DNA of 21,588 nt from a virus. The notes beneath the pieces were generated by a model. That model made no database searches. It had not been told where the DNA came from and saw only the letters and a program-made list of their open reading frames with translations. The stretch spans positions 1 to 21,588 of the IMG/VR virus record IMGVR_UViG_3300035670_001383, one strand, 5' to 3'. Position numbers and translations under genes: made by a program. This document shows, one piece after another, positions 13,592 to 20,844 of this stretch; the stretch's first letter is position 1, and each line of letters begins with the position of its first letter.

Positions 13592-14194
13592 CTATGCCTC
13601 CAGCTTCAAACCAGTTAAATCCATCTCTTCCCCAACAGTACCCACAGGGAAGGTATTAAACGATAAAGAGATGCGGGTTGTTTCACCCTGCACGTTAGGA
13701 ACCATATGCGTTAAAGATGAGGGAAACAGAATCAATCGGCCTGCATAAGCCTCAAACCACCAACTCTCTGAGTTATAAGCATTCCAGTTATCGGTAGGAA
13801 ACTTGATCTGTTGCCAGCCGTCTTTGTAAAAATAGATTCGGTCATCAGGATTGGTCTGCACATAAAACACACCTGAGATATACGAATTGGGGTGTGCATG
13901 CTTGTGGTGGTACTGACCTTGTTCTGAGTAGTTGCACCAGCTTTGCGTAACGCGCAAGGACACGTTGTGCTTTGGGTTGACAGTGGATTTGAAGTATTCC
14001 GATACCGAATCTTCAATGAATGATCTGAGTGACGTTAAGGCTGGATCACGCAAGACAAAGTTATTCGTGCTTGTCGTGTTACCCATATTCGGGCGTGTCT
14101 CAAGCTCACGGATGAAGAACAACTCCTCATCGCTTAACGGGCGACCGAGATCGGCAAAACCTACCGCTGTCGGGAATAGGTTATGCAATTGCAT
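13592..14194 (-). CDS. 2-oxoglutarate/Fe(II)-dependent oxygenase, TIGR02466-like, 200 aa
   Basis: The family of putative 2OG oxygenases found in cyanophages and other aquatic phages shares the block SWCNYSEQGQYHHKHAHPNS followed by ISGVFYVQ, and a second block AGRLILFPSSLTHMVPNVQG with TTRISLSFN. From ATG 14194, likely iron ligands are a histidine of the HKHAH group (H99 or H101) and H163, and R174 would bind 2-oxoglutarate. The expected substrate is a protein or small molecule hydroxylated at the cost of 2OG; nothing here identifies it. TTG 14200 is an alternative start. It lies in the fibre block, between small proteins of unknown function. Confidence 0.85.
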   Translation of the reverse strand: MQLHNLFPTAVGFADLGRPLSDEELFFIRELETRPNMGNTTSTNNFVLRDPALTSLRSFIEDSVSEYFKSTVNPKHNVSLRVTQSWCNYSEQGQYHHKHAHPNSYISGVFYVQTNPDDRIYFYKDGWQQIKFPTDNWNAYNSESWWFEAYAGRLILFPSSLTHMVPNVQGETTRISLSFNTFPVGTVGEEMDLTGLKLEA

Positions 14195-14438
14195 CTTCAA
14201 TCTCTTTCATCTTGATGCCCATTTCCTCTAACTGCTCTGGCAGCCACATTGTAGGAATTGACTCTTCAAACTCTTTGATCTTGTCCATCACCCAGTAAAC
14301 CTCATCCATACTCGGACAGGGGCGTGGATCATCCCAGCGTGTAAAGACGTTATTAGAGATTTCCCACTTAGCACCAGGGCGAAGCATGTGCATCGCCGTA
14401 TCAATGCCGAGGAAGCGGTAAATTTTCGTGTTTTCCAT
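14181..14438 (-). CDS. Aquatic-phage-type small conserved protein, 85 aa
   Basis: The sequence KIYRFLGIDTAMHMLRPGAK, then WEISNNVFTRWDDPRPCPS and a helical acidic end (YWVMDKIKEFEESIPTMWLP) follow a small family I recall from marine and freshwater phage genomes. No function is known. GAGGT lies a few bases before ATG 14438 and follows the stop of the glycine-rich gene directly. Its end overlaps the oxygenase gene by 14 bases, so the pair is probably translated together. Confidence 0.8.
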   Translation of the reverse strand: MENTKIYRFLGIDTAMHMLRPGAKWEISNNVFTRWDDPRPCPSMDEVYWVMDKIKEFEESIPTMWLPEQLEEMGIKMKEIEDAIA

Positions 14439-14446
14439 TTGACCTC

Positions 14447-16147
14447 TTATTGATTTATTTTGATGATGACAATGCCTGAACCGCCAGTGCCACCAGCGGG
14501 AGTAACATCACCTGTTCCGCCACCACCACCGCCCGTATTAGCAGTACCAGAACCGCCCGCTGTTGCATTGTTAGTTCCGCTGCCTGCGCCTCCAGGATCA
14601 TTGGGTGCAGCACCGCCCCCACGTCCAGCAGTCCCTGCGGGTGAAGTATTTGCACCGCCACCGCCCCCACCCGCATAGTAAACAGTTGTTCCCGATATAG
14701 ATGAACTCGCAGCAAGACCGCCGTTTCCAGCTACGTTGGTTGACGGAGACCTAGCACCATTTTGTCCTGCTCCACCTGCTCCACCTCCACCGCCTCCACC
14801 ACCGGTAGCAGCAGTGTTTAATTCCTGAGAATTGCCACCAGCATAACCTTGAACGGAGTTTGCATCCGGTGGTGAAGATGATGCCGGTGTATTACCTGGG
14901 CCTCCAGCAGAGTTTCCTCGCCCGCCACTACCACCCCCAGAACCACCTGGGCCACCAGTAAGGCCATATCCCCCTGCATAACCACCGCCTGTTGACGTAA
15001 TCGTCCCGTAAGGCGAGTTTGCGCCAGCAAGCGTAGAGTCAACTCCTTTTGTAGCACTACTGGGGAAAGAACTTCCTGGCCCTCCACCACCAATGGTAAT
15101 GGTTAAGACACTTCCTGCGGTTACTGCCAAACCTGTTCCTCGTCTAAACCCGCCACCACCACCACCACCGCCTCTATCAGCGGAACCACCACCACCGCCA
15201 GCGACGATCAAATAGTCAATACTCGTCACACCAGCAGGGACAGTCCACTGACCAGACCCTTTGAAGGTGAATACAGTTTGACTTGGTGCTTGATATTTCA
15301 GAATGACAATGCCGGAGCCGCCAGATGCTTGTGTGACTGCTGTTGAACTATAGTCAGAACCACCGCCTGCGCCACCTCCAGTATTTGCCGTTCCATCAGT
15401 GCCTTTTACTTGAGTGGTCGTAAATCCACTAGAACCGTTTCCACCACCACCTTTTTCAGATGCTGGGCTAGAAACACCACCACCAAGGCCTCCGGTTCCA
15501 CTAGCGCCACCGCCGCCTCCGCCGCCAGCGTAATAAACCGTTGAGCCGCTAATGGTAGAAGATAAGGCAATACCTCCATTGCCACCATTAGTGCTTCCTG
15601 CTGCGCCTGCGCCACCTGAACCACCACCGCCACCGGCCTGTTGATTTGGAGCCGCCGATCCAGCTCCGCCAGCAGATCCCTGGCCTGAAGGTGATGCTGT
15701 GCCACCTCCGCCACCACCTCCGCCACCACCTCCGCCAGAGCCGCCGCTTCTTCCAGCTTGGCTTTGGTTATTACCGCCGCCACCACCTGTAGACACAATA
15801 CCTGGGGTTGCAAATGGTGATGGACTGCTACCACCAACAATGGAAGAAATGCTTCCATCTTGCGTTGCACTAGCATTTACAGTACCAGCACCCCCAGCAC
15901 CGCCTGCACCAACTGTAATAGTGTAATCAGTTCCGGCAGATACAGCAGCACTAGTTCCGGTTCTGTATCCGCCGCCACCGCCGCCACCATTTCTATTGCC
16001 AGAAGTTCCACCACCCCCAGCAACGATCAAGTAATCAACCTCAGTTACCCCAGCAGGGCAAGTCCAGTCTTGTGTCGCTGTGAAGGTTTGGATGATGGTG
16101 TACCTACTCCCCATCGCTCCAATCAATAAATTAAGGATGCCAGTCAT
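14447..16147 (-). CDS. Glycine-rich surface protein with a duplicated domain, 566 aa
   Basis: The protein consists of two copies of the glycine-rich domain often seen at the tips of phage fibres and in adhesins. Copy 1 (about residues 22-290) begins QDWTCPAGVTEVDYLIVAGG and ends SGIVILKYQ; copy 2 (about 295-566) begins GQWTVPAGVTSIDYLIVAGG and ends SGIVIIKINQ. Between these edges both copies consist of runs of glycine with YYAGGGGGGG motifs, suggesting polyglycine-type helices packed in layers. A role in host or surface contact is inferred. ATG 16147 follows the stop of the upstream gene by one base with no clear ribosome site, so coupling is likely. Confidence 0.8.
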   Translation of the reverse strand: MTGILNLLIGAMGSRYTIIQTFTATQDWTCPAGVTEVDYLIVAGGGGTSGNRNGGGGGGGYRTGTSAAVSAGTDYTITVGAGGAGGAGTVNASATQDGSISSIVGGSSPSPFATPGIVSTGGGGGNNQSQAGRSGGSGGGGGGGGGGGGTASPSGQGSAGGAGSAAPNQQAGGGGGSGGAGAAGSTNGGNGGIALSSTISGSTVYYAGGGGGGGASGTGGLGGGVSSPASEKGGGGNGSSGFTTTQVKGTDGTANTGGGAGGGSDYSSTAVTQASGGSGIVILKYQAPSQTVFTFKGSGQWTVPAGVTSIDYLIVAGGGGGSADRGGGGGGGGFRRGTGLAVTAGSVLTITIGGGGPGSSFPSSATKGVDSTLAGANSPYGTITSTGGGYAGGYGLTGGPGGSGGGSGGRGNSAGGPGNTPASSSPPDANSVQGYAGGNSQELNTAATGGGGGGGGAGGAGQNGARSPSTNVAGNGGLAASSSISGTTVYYAGGGGGGANTSPAGTAGRGGGAAPNDPGGAGSGTNNATAGGSGTANTGGGGGGTGDVTPAGGTGGSGIVIIKINQ

Positions 16148-16148
16148 G

Positions 16149-16598
16149 TTAGGTCAACCCGTTGCCAGAGATCAGCCATGTCGTGCTAGTCATCTTGACT
16201 GCTGTGGCAATACCATACTGAGCAAGACTCCGTGATCCCGTAGATCCCGTTCCTGCTTGGTAAAGCGTATCGCTCGTGATCGCAATCGTGACAACCTGCG
16301 AAGTCATGTTAATGAAAGTCAACACCGTACCCGTCGCATAAGCCACCGAAGCGTTAGCAGGGATCGTGAACGTCCTTGCGTTGGCGTCCGTCGAGGGGTG
16401 GAAGATAACCTTCCCGGCATCAGCAGCAACCGCCGTATAAGCGGCAGACTGCTCATTGATCGGCGCGTTTAGGTAGCCAAGCGTGTCTGCTGACGTTGAA
16501 TCAGGTAGCGTAAGGGTTGCTGATACCGACGTATTCGGGCTTTGTAGCGTGGTCGTACCAGCGCCAGAAGCATTACCCTGAACTTTAAGATTGCTCAT
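16149..16598 (-). CDS. Phage structural-type protein, 149 aa
   Basis: The start SNLKVQGNASGAGTTTLQSP and the beta-rich body (ARTFTIPANASVAYATGTVL, then FINMTSQVVTIAITSDTLYQ, ending in TSTTWLISGNGLT) match a type of small virion protein that I recall from phages with similar fibre genes; the middle resembles the last beta domain of many fibre proteins. It may be a fibre partner or decoration protein. The GGAG for ATG 16598 is provided by the last codons of the 837-aa fibre gene, so the two are coupled. Confidence 0.72.
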   Translation of the reverse strand: MSNLKVQGNASGAGTTTLQSPNTSVSATLTLPDSTSADTLGYLNAPINEQSAAYTAVAADAGKVIFHPSTDANARTFTIPANASVAYATGTVLTFINMTSQVVTIAITSDTLYQAGTGSTGSRSLAQYGIATAVKMTSTTWLISGNGLT

Positions 16599-16604
16599 TG
16601 ATGT

Positions 16605-19118
16605 TTACTCCAAAATTAACCAGCGTTGACCTGTTCCAACCGTAACTGCAACACCCGTATTAACTGTCACCGGACCTGCACTTAAACCGTTGTAAGAGGA
16701 GGTTATTGTGTAGTTGCTTGAGATAGTCTGCAAGTTTTCAAGAATAGTTGCAGAACCACTGCCACCAGGTATATTTACTGTTACCGCTCCGGTTGATGCT
16801 GTTGCGGTCACTCCTGCGCCGGTGAAATTAAAACTTGTGACTCCGGCTGTAATCTGCGTACCTTCATCGGATACAGGTACGGAACTTCCTCCGCCACTAG
16901 CAGCAATCGTGATTGCGCCATCGCCATTCGTGATGGTTACGTTAGAGCCAGCAGTCAATGTAGCCTTGCTTAGACCGCCAGAAGCGTTACCAATCAATAG
17001 CTGTCCATTGGTATAACTTGTTTGGCCTGTACCGCCGTTAGCAACTGCTACTGTGCCGGTCACATTTGAGGCTGTGCCTGTCGTATTCTGATTCAGTGTT
17101 GGAACGTCTGCTGCTTGTATAGCAGACATAACCACGTTTGTGCCGTTGCCGCGCAAGAATTGACCGCTAGTGGTCGCACCTGCCAGCGAGTTGATAGCAG
17201 ATTGGGCAGTTGTCTGGCCTGTGCCGCCATTGGCTAGCGCAAGCGTTCCGGCTAACGTAATCGTTCCTGTGCTTGTAACTGGGCCGCCAGACGTTGTAAG
17301 GCCGGTCGTACCACCTGAGACATCAATCGATGTAACCGTTCCTGATCCAGCGGTCGATGAAAGTGTTCCCGCTGCTAATGTCAAGCCAGATCCAACCGTG
17401 ACATTAGCAAAACCGCCTGAGCCATTGTTGGCGAGCAATTGCGCGTTCGTTCCTGTCGTTGCTGCTGCGTAGTCAGTACCAGCAGTGGCATTGCTAAACC
17501 CGCCGGTTCCGTTGCCCTTCAGAATCGCTGTACCAGAGGTTGCCGGAGCGTAATCTGTGCCTGCAACCGCATTAGCAAGCGCACCGCCTGAGTTAGCTTT
17601 GAGAATCGCTGTGCCTGATGGAGGTGCTAAATAATCGCTGCCAGCAGATGCGTTGCTAAAGCCTCCGGTGCCAGAACCCTTGAGTATGCTTGTGCCTGAT
17701 GTTGCGGGAGCGTAATCCGTCCCGCTTGCAGCCGCTGCGATCACGCCTGACGATGCTTTTAGCAATCCAGTGGTTGATGCAGCCTTAATCAGCTTTCCGG
17801 TCGTGCCATCGAATAGTGCAATTTGACTATCTGTGGCCGATGATGGTCCGACAACATCGCCTGATCCGCCTGCGCCAGTAGCCGAGAGCGTTCCCGCGCT
17901 AAAACTCAAACCAGTGCCGACGGTTACGTTGCTAAAACCGCCTGAACCATTGCCGTAGAGAATCGAGGTTCCGCTTGTGGCTGGTGCGTAATCTGTGCCG
18001 CTTGTCGCTGTAGTAAAGCCAGACCCGTTACCCTTGAGAATCCCGCTAATGGCAGTCGTGACAGCGATCGTGCCCGAAGTAGTTACTGGAGAATTGGCAA
18101 CCGTGAACCCACTGGGCATGGTTAAACCAACAGATGTGACCGTTCCCGAGCCTGAACCTGTAGCCGTTAGCGTACCGCTGGTTAGGTCAAGCCCTGAGCC
18201 TACAGTAACGTTGGAAAAGCCTCCAGAGCCATCGTTAGCAAGTAGCTGGGTATTTGTACCCGTCGGGCTTGCTGGTACGCCTAGAGCTGTTCTAGCGCCT
18301 GATTCTGTAGTCGCACCAGTGCCGCCATTAGCGATTGCGACCGTTCCAGTCACATTAGAAGCCGTGCCCGTCGTGTTTTGGTTAAATGTGGGCCAGGTCT
18401 GACCAGCATCAAAGCTGATTGAGCCTGTCATTGTCCCGCCCGCTAAGGGCAGCTTTGTACTATCTGCAACCGTGATATTCGCGGTGCCGTCAAACGACAC
18501 GCCGTTGATTGTCCTGGCGGTCTGTAAGGCTGTGGCCGTTGCTGCGTTGCCCGTCGTGTTTTGATTAAGCGTTGGAACATCAGCAGCGACTAAAGCCCTG
18601 AAAGTAGGCGCACCAGACGATCCGTTAGGCGCAGCAAGTACATAGTTTGCTGTCTTGGCCGCATAAGGGTTAACCGTGTCGCCGTAGGCTGTGGCAAGCG
18701 CAATCGTGCCTGTGCTGGTAATGGTGCCACCGCTTAGTCCTGTGCCTGCTGTGATGCTAGTGATACCGCCCGCGCTTTCCTCTGCCCACTCTACATCCGT
18801 CGCTCCAGCATTGACCTTAAGCACCTTCGTAGCGTTGCCAGCATAAGGCGGCAATAGATTAGTCCTTGCCCCAGCAGCAGTGCCAGCCCCAGTGCCACCG
18901 TCTGCAATCGCCAAGTCAGTGATTCCAGCAATTGAGCCTCCCGTAATCGAGACATTGTTAGAGTCTTGCGTTGAAATCGTGCCGAGCGTACTAGTTGCAA
19001 GCGTCGTAATATCGCCAATAGAGATTTTGAAGTTACTAGCGCCGCGCGTAACGGGGATTTCATCGCCTGCTTGGGCTGGCGATCCGTCGTTAAGCTGACT
19101 GATCTTTACGTCTGCCAT
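16605..19118 (-). CDS. Large fibre-like structural protein with tandem repeats, 837 aa
   Basis: It begins MADVKISQLNDGSPAQAGDE, IPVTRGASNFKISIGDI, a start common to phage fibre and spike proteins. The body is nearly all G, T, S, A and N in short strands: ANGGTGATT- and ANGGTGQTT-type turns, LQTARTINGVSFDGTANITV near residue 200, and three exact-length 27-residue repeats (17481-17723) of the form GTDYAPATSGTAILKGNGTG plus GFSNATA. One segment, GDVVGPSSATDSQIALFDGT, is shared with the fibre at 5326-6759. The end is QRWLILE. A trimeric beta-rich fibre is inferred. The position upstream of the tail-completion genes, rather than after the tape measure, is unusual. Confidence 0.82.
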   Translation of the reverse strand: MADVKISQLNDGSPAQAGDEIPVTRGASNFKISIGDITTLATSTLGTISTQDSNNVSITGGSIAGITDLAIADGGTGAGTAAGARTNLLPPYAGNATKVLKVNAGATDVEWAEESAGGITSITAGTGLSGGTITSTGTIALATAYGDTVNPYAAKTANYVLAAPNGSSGAPTFRALVAADVPTLNQNTTGNAATATALQTARTINGVSFDGTANITVADSTKLPLAGGTMTGSISFDAGQTWPTFNQNTTGTASNVTGTVAIANGGTGATTESGARTALGVPASPTGTNTQLLANDGSGGFSNVTVGSGLDLTSGTLTATGSGSGTVTSVGLTMPSGFTVANSPVTTSGTIAVTTAISGILKGNGSGFTTATSGTDYAPATSGTSILYGNGSGGFSNVTVGTGLSFSAGTLSATGAGGSGDVVGPSSATDSQIALFDGTTGKLIKAASTTGLLKASSGVIAAAASGTDYAPATSGTSILKGSGTGGFSNASAGSDYLAPPSGTAILKANSGGALANAVAGTDYAPATSGTAILKGNGTGGFSNATAGTDYAAATTGTNAQLLANNGSGGFANVTVGSGLTLAAGTLSSTAGSGTVTSIDVSGGTTGLTTSGGPVTSTGTITLAGTLALANGGTGQTTAQSAINSLAGATTSGQFLRGNGTNVVMSAIQAADVPTLNQNTTGTASNVTGTVAVANGGTGQTSYTNGQLLIGNASGGLSKATLTAGSNVTITNGDGAITIAASGGGSSVPVSDEGTQITAGVTSFNFTGAGVTATASTGAVTVNIPGGSGSATILENLQTISSNYTITSSYNGLSAGPVTVNTGVAVTVGTGQRWLILE
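17481..17723 (-). repeat. Three tandem 81-bp coding repeats in the large fibre gene
   Basis: Units at 17723-17643, 17642-17562 and 17561-17481 (minus strand) each encode 27 residues. The first and third are close copies; the middle one is diverged (GSDYLAPPSGTAILKANSGG). A 29-residue derivative follows (17480-17394) and another related unit begins at 17999. The units could expand or contract by recombination. Confidence 0.75.
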
Positions 19119-19120
19119 GT

Positions 19121-19549
19121 CTACTCCAAAATCAAATAATCGCCATTTTCGAGAATGAGAATATCGCCATTCTCAAGCGCAAAGCTCTCAATCTCTCCTT
19201 GCAGTACAACGCCAGAGTCTTTGCATTCAAAAACAATAGAGCGTCGATCTTCCTCGATGTCATACGCCGCGGCAATGTTGTAAACACGGCTCTGGTAGAC
19301 AATCCGCCGAGAATCGGTAATCGATGCAGGCAGAAAATTAGGGTTATAACGAACAGTAATTTCATGCGTAATGTCTGGGCTAAGCTCAAAGGCTTTAATT
19401 TTCTCACGCGCAGACGTTGATTTGACCGGACGGATGCCAGCCCAAACAATTGCAATATCAGCCCAGTTTTCAATTTGCTGGCCATAGTCATCGGTCGATA
19501 CGCTTTGCTCTTGTATGCGTATGCGTCGGTTGAGTTTTCCAGCTCGCAC
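19121..19549 (-). CDS. SPP1 gp16-type head closure (head-tail joining) protein with extra repeat tail, 142 aa
   Basis: The first 115 residues fit the head-closure stopper family: GKLNRRIRIQEQSVSTDDYG, then WADIAIVWAGIRPVKSTSAR, then ITHEITVRYNPN, and the closing strands RIVYQSRVYNIAAAYDIEED and RRSIVFEC. This protein plugs the connector after packaging and receives the tail. The end is odd: after KDSGVVLQGEIESFA comes LENGDILILENGDYLILE, a near-perfect duplication not expected in the family. The start is GTG 19549, placed just after the stop of the connector gene. The last codons (TTG GAG TAG) also supply the ribosome site of the next gene. Confidence 0.85.
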   Translation of the reverse strand: MRAGKLNRRIRIQEQSVSTDDYGQQIENWADIAIVWAGIRPVKSTSAREKIKAFELSPDITHEITVRYNPNFLPASITDSRRIVYQSRVYNIAAAYDIEEDRRSIVFECKDSGVVLQGEIESFALENGDILILENGDYLILE

Positions 19550-19550
19550 A

Positions 19551-20150
19551 TTAAACCCCCATCTTGATTCGATAGGGTGTTAAAAGGTGAATCATGCCGA
19601 ACGGATAGGCCGTAACCATGTTTCCGACATTGACGGTCTCACGGTTTTCGTACAAGTGGCCGACCATCATAAGCATAGCCTGGTAGATAGGCTTAGGCAG
19701 ATTCCAGCGCGTAGGGCTTCCAGCTGCATAGCCAGCAACGAAAGTAACCGTGACTGCGTTCTTTTGCACCTTAGTCGAAGGCCATGCGTCAACGTATTGC
19801 AGGACTGCTGGCTTGTCGTTAGGATCTAAACGATAGGCGGTCGATGAAAGTGTCTGAGTATTTCCATCACTATCGACATATTGAACGGAGGTGATCGAGC
19901 GAACAGGCCAGATACCAAGATCTAAATCGTCTGTTGAGAATTCGTCGTAATAAGCGACAAAGGTTTGCTGAGTAAGGGCCAAGCCCGTATAGTTCTCAGC
20001 ATCTTGGCGGGCTACGGTGATGAGTGCAGATACAAGCGAATCGTCTGGGTGTGCATCGTTCTCGACATCAAGTCGAAGATGCAAACGTGCCTGCGACAAA
20101 GATACAGGCTCAACTGATTGGTCGCCCTGTGCGATCAGCTTGGGTAGCAT
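19551..20150 (-). CDS. Head-tail connector, phiE125 gp8 / HK97 gp6-like, 199 aa
   Basis: The N-terminal helix EPVSLSQARLHLRLDVENDA, then DDSLVSALITVARQDAENYT and GLALTQQTFVAYYDEF are the standard start of the phiE125 gp8/HK97 gp6 group of adaptors, which form a ring below the portal. The centre holds a strand region (WPVRSITSVQYVDSDGNTQT and LQYVDAWPSTK), and the end has the helix LPKPIYQAMLMMVGHLYENR, then a C-terminal LLTPYRIKMGV often seen in this group. It overlaps the glycosyltransferase gene by 41 bases. Confidence 0.9.
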   Translation of the reverse strand: MLPKLIAQGDQSVEPVSLSQARLHLRLDVENDAHPDDSLVSALITVARQDAENYTGLALTQQTFVAYYDEFSTDDLDLGIWPVRSITSVQYVDSDGNTQTLSSTAYRLDPNDKPAVLQYVDAWPSTKVQKNAVTVTFVAGYAAGSPTRWNLPKPIYQAMLMMVGHLYENRETVNVGNMVTAYPFGMIHLLTPYRIKMGV

Positions 20151-20844
20151 TCTTGCCGTCCTTATCGTTCATGTAGTACTGAGAATCTGCCCCGAGCCAT
20201 TCTCTCAGTTTTGACCCATCGCGGTCAAATTCTCCGTGGAAATGCGGGTCATGCCCTGATCCGATGCCTACTCGCCCTGGTAGTCCTTTGATACCGACTG
20301 TAAGCTGCGAATCGAAAAGATGCCTCGACTTAGCCTTCTCCCAGAGCACAATGTCAATAAACTTGTGCTGAGTTAAAGCAACGCTTCTAAACAATGCAAG
20401 CGCATTGCTACGCATGGCAGTAGAGCATAGGCTTGCGTGAATCATGTTCTCCATGCGCCGCCAAGTCTTTGTTTGCACGTTGTAGTAACGGGCTCGTCGC
20501 TCTCCGATCAACTCAGCGTTCTTAAACTGAGCAAAAACAGTCTCTAGCCATTGCGGAGCGTAATAATCGTCATCCTCGATAATGACAACCCACTCGATGC
20601 CGCTAATATGTGCAAGCCCTGCCTGTAAGTTCCTTGCCTGCGTGTTTGAACCATTCCAGAATGGCTCAGGCCTTACAAAGACTAGCTCCCAGTGCTTGCG
20701 GCTAAATGTCGTTTCTTGCTGCTGCTTGCCATCGTCCACGATGACCCAGCGGACAGGGCCGGTATAGGTCTGCCTTGCCATCCAGATTTGGCACAAGTCC
20801 CATGCTCGCTGCCTTTCTCCGGTGGTAGTCAGTAGGGTTAGCAT
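20110..20844 (-). CDS. Family-2-like glycosyltransferase, 244 aa
   Basis: The protein has the GT-A layout: an N-terminal strand MLTLLTTTGERQRAWDLC, the nucleotide-binding WVIVDDG (residues 33-39), and the metal-binding acidic motif EDDDYYAPQWL (90-100). These residues transfer sugar from a nucleotide donor. Downstream segments (ELIGERRARYYNVQTKTWRR and HFHGEFDRDGSKLREWLG) resemble bacteriophage and bacterial family-2 enzymes. The acceptor is unknown: virion protein, DNA or host surface are possible. It starts inside the last codons of the MAF-like frame (7 bases) and its 3' end overlaps the connector gene by 41 bases, so it is firmly part of the structural operon. Confidence 0.85.
   Translation of the reverse strand: MLTLLTTTGERQRAWDLCQIWMARQTYTGPVRWVIVDDGKQQQETTFSRKHWELVFVRPEPFWNGSNTQARNLQAGLAHISGIEWVVIIEDDDYYAPQWLETVFAQFKNAELIGERRARYYNVQTKTWRRMENMIHASLCSTAMRSNALALFRSVALTQHKFIDIVLWEKAKSRHLFDSQLTVGIKGLPGRVGIGSGHDPHFHGEFDRDGSKLREWLGADSQYYMNDKDGKNATQADRTGRPIS

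Noticed and set aside
14460-15926. Long proline-rich open frames on the plus strand across the glycine-rich gene (for example 15699-15926)
   Set aside because: They are the antisense reading of GGN glycine codons, which gives CCN proline runs; they lack ribosome sites and any domain-like pattern.
17394-17999. Regular repeats considered as a CRISPR array
   Set aside because: The 81-bp units are adjoining, in frame and encode a fibre repeat; there are no spacer-like unique segments between short repeats.
16714-18402. Valine/proline-rich open frames on the plus strand under the 837-aa fibre gene (for example 17995-18402)
   Set aside because: They follow the sense-strand repeats and G/T/A codon composition; no start signals and no protein-like motif pattern.
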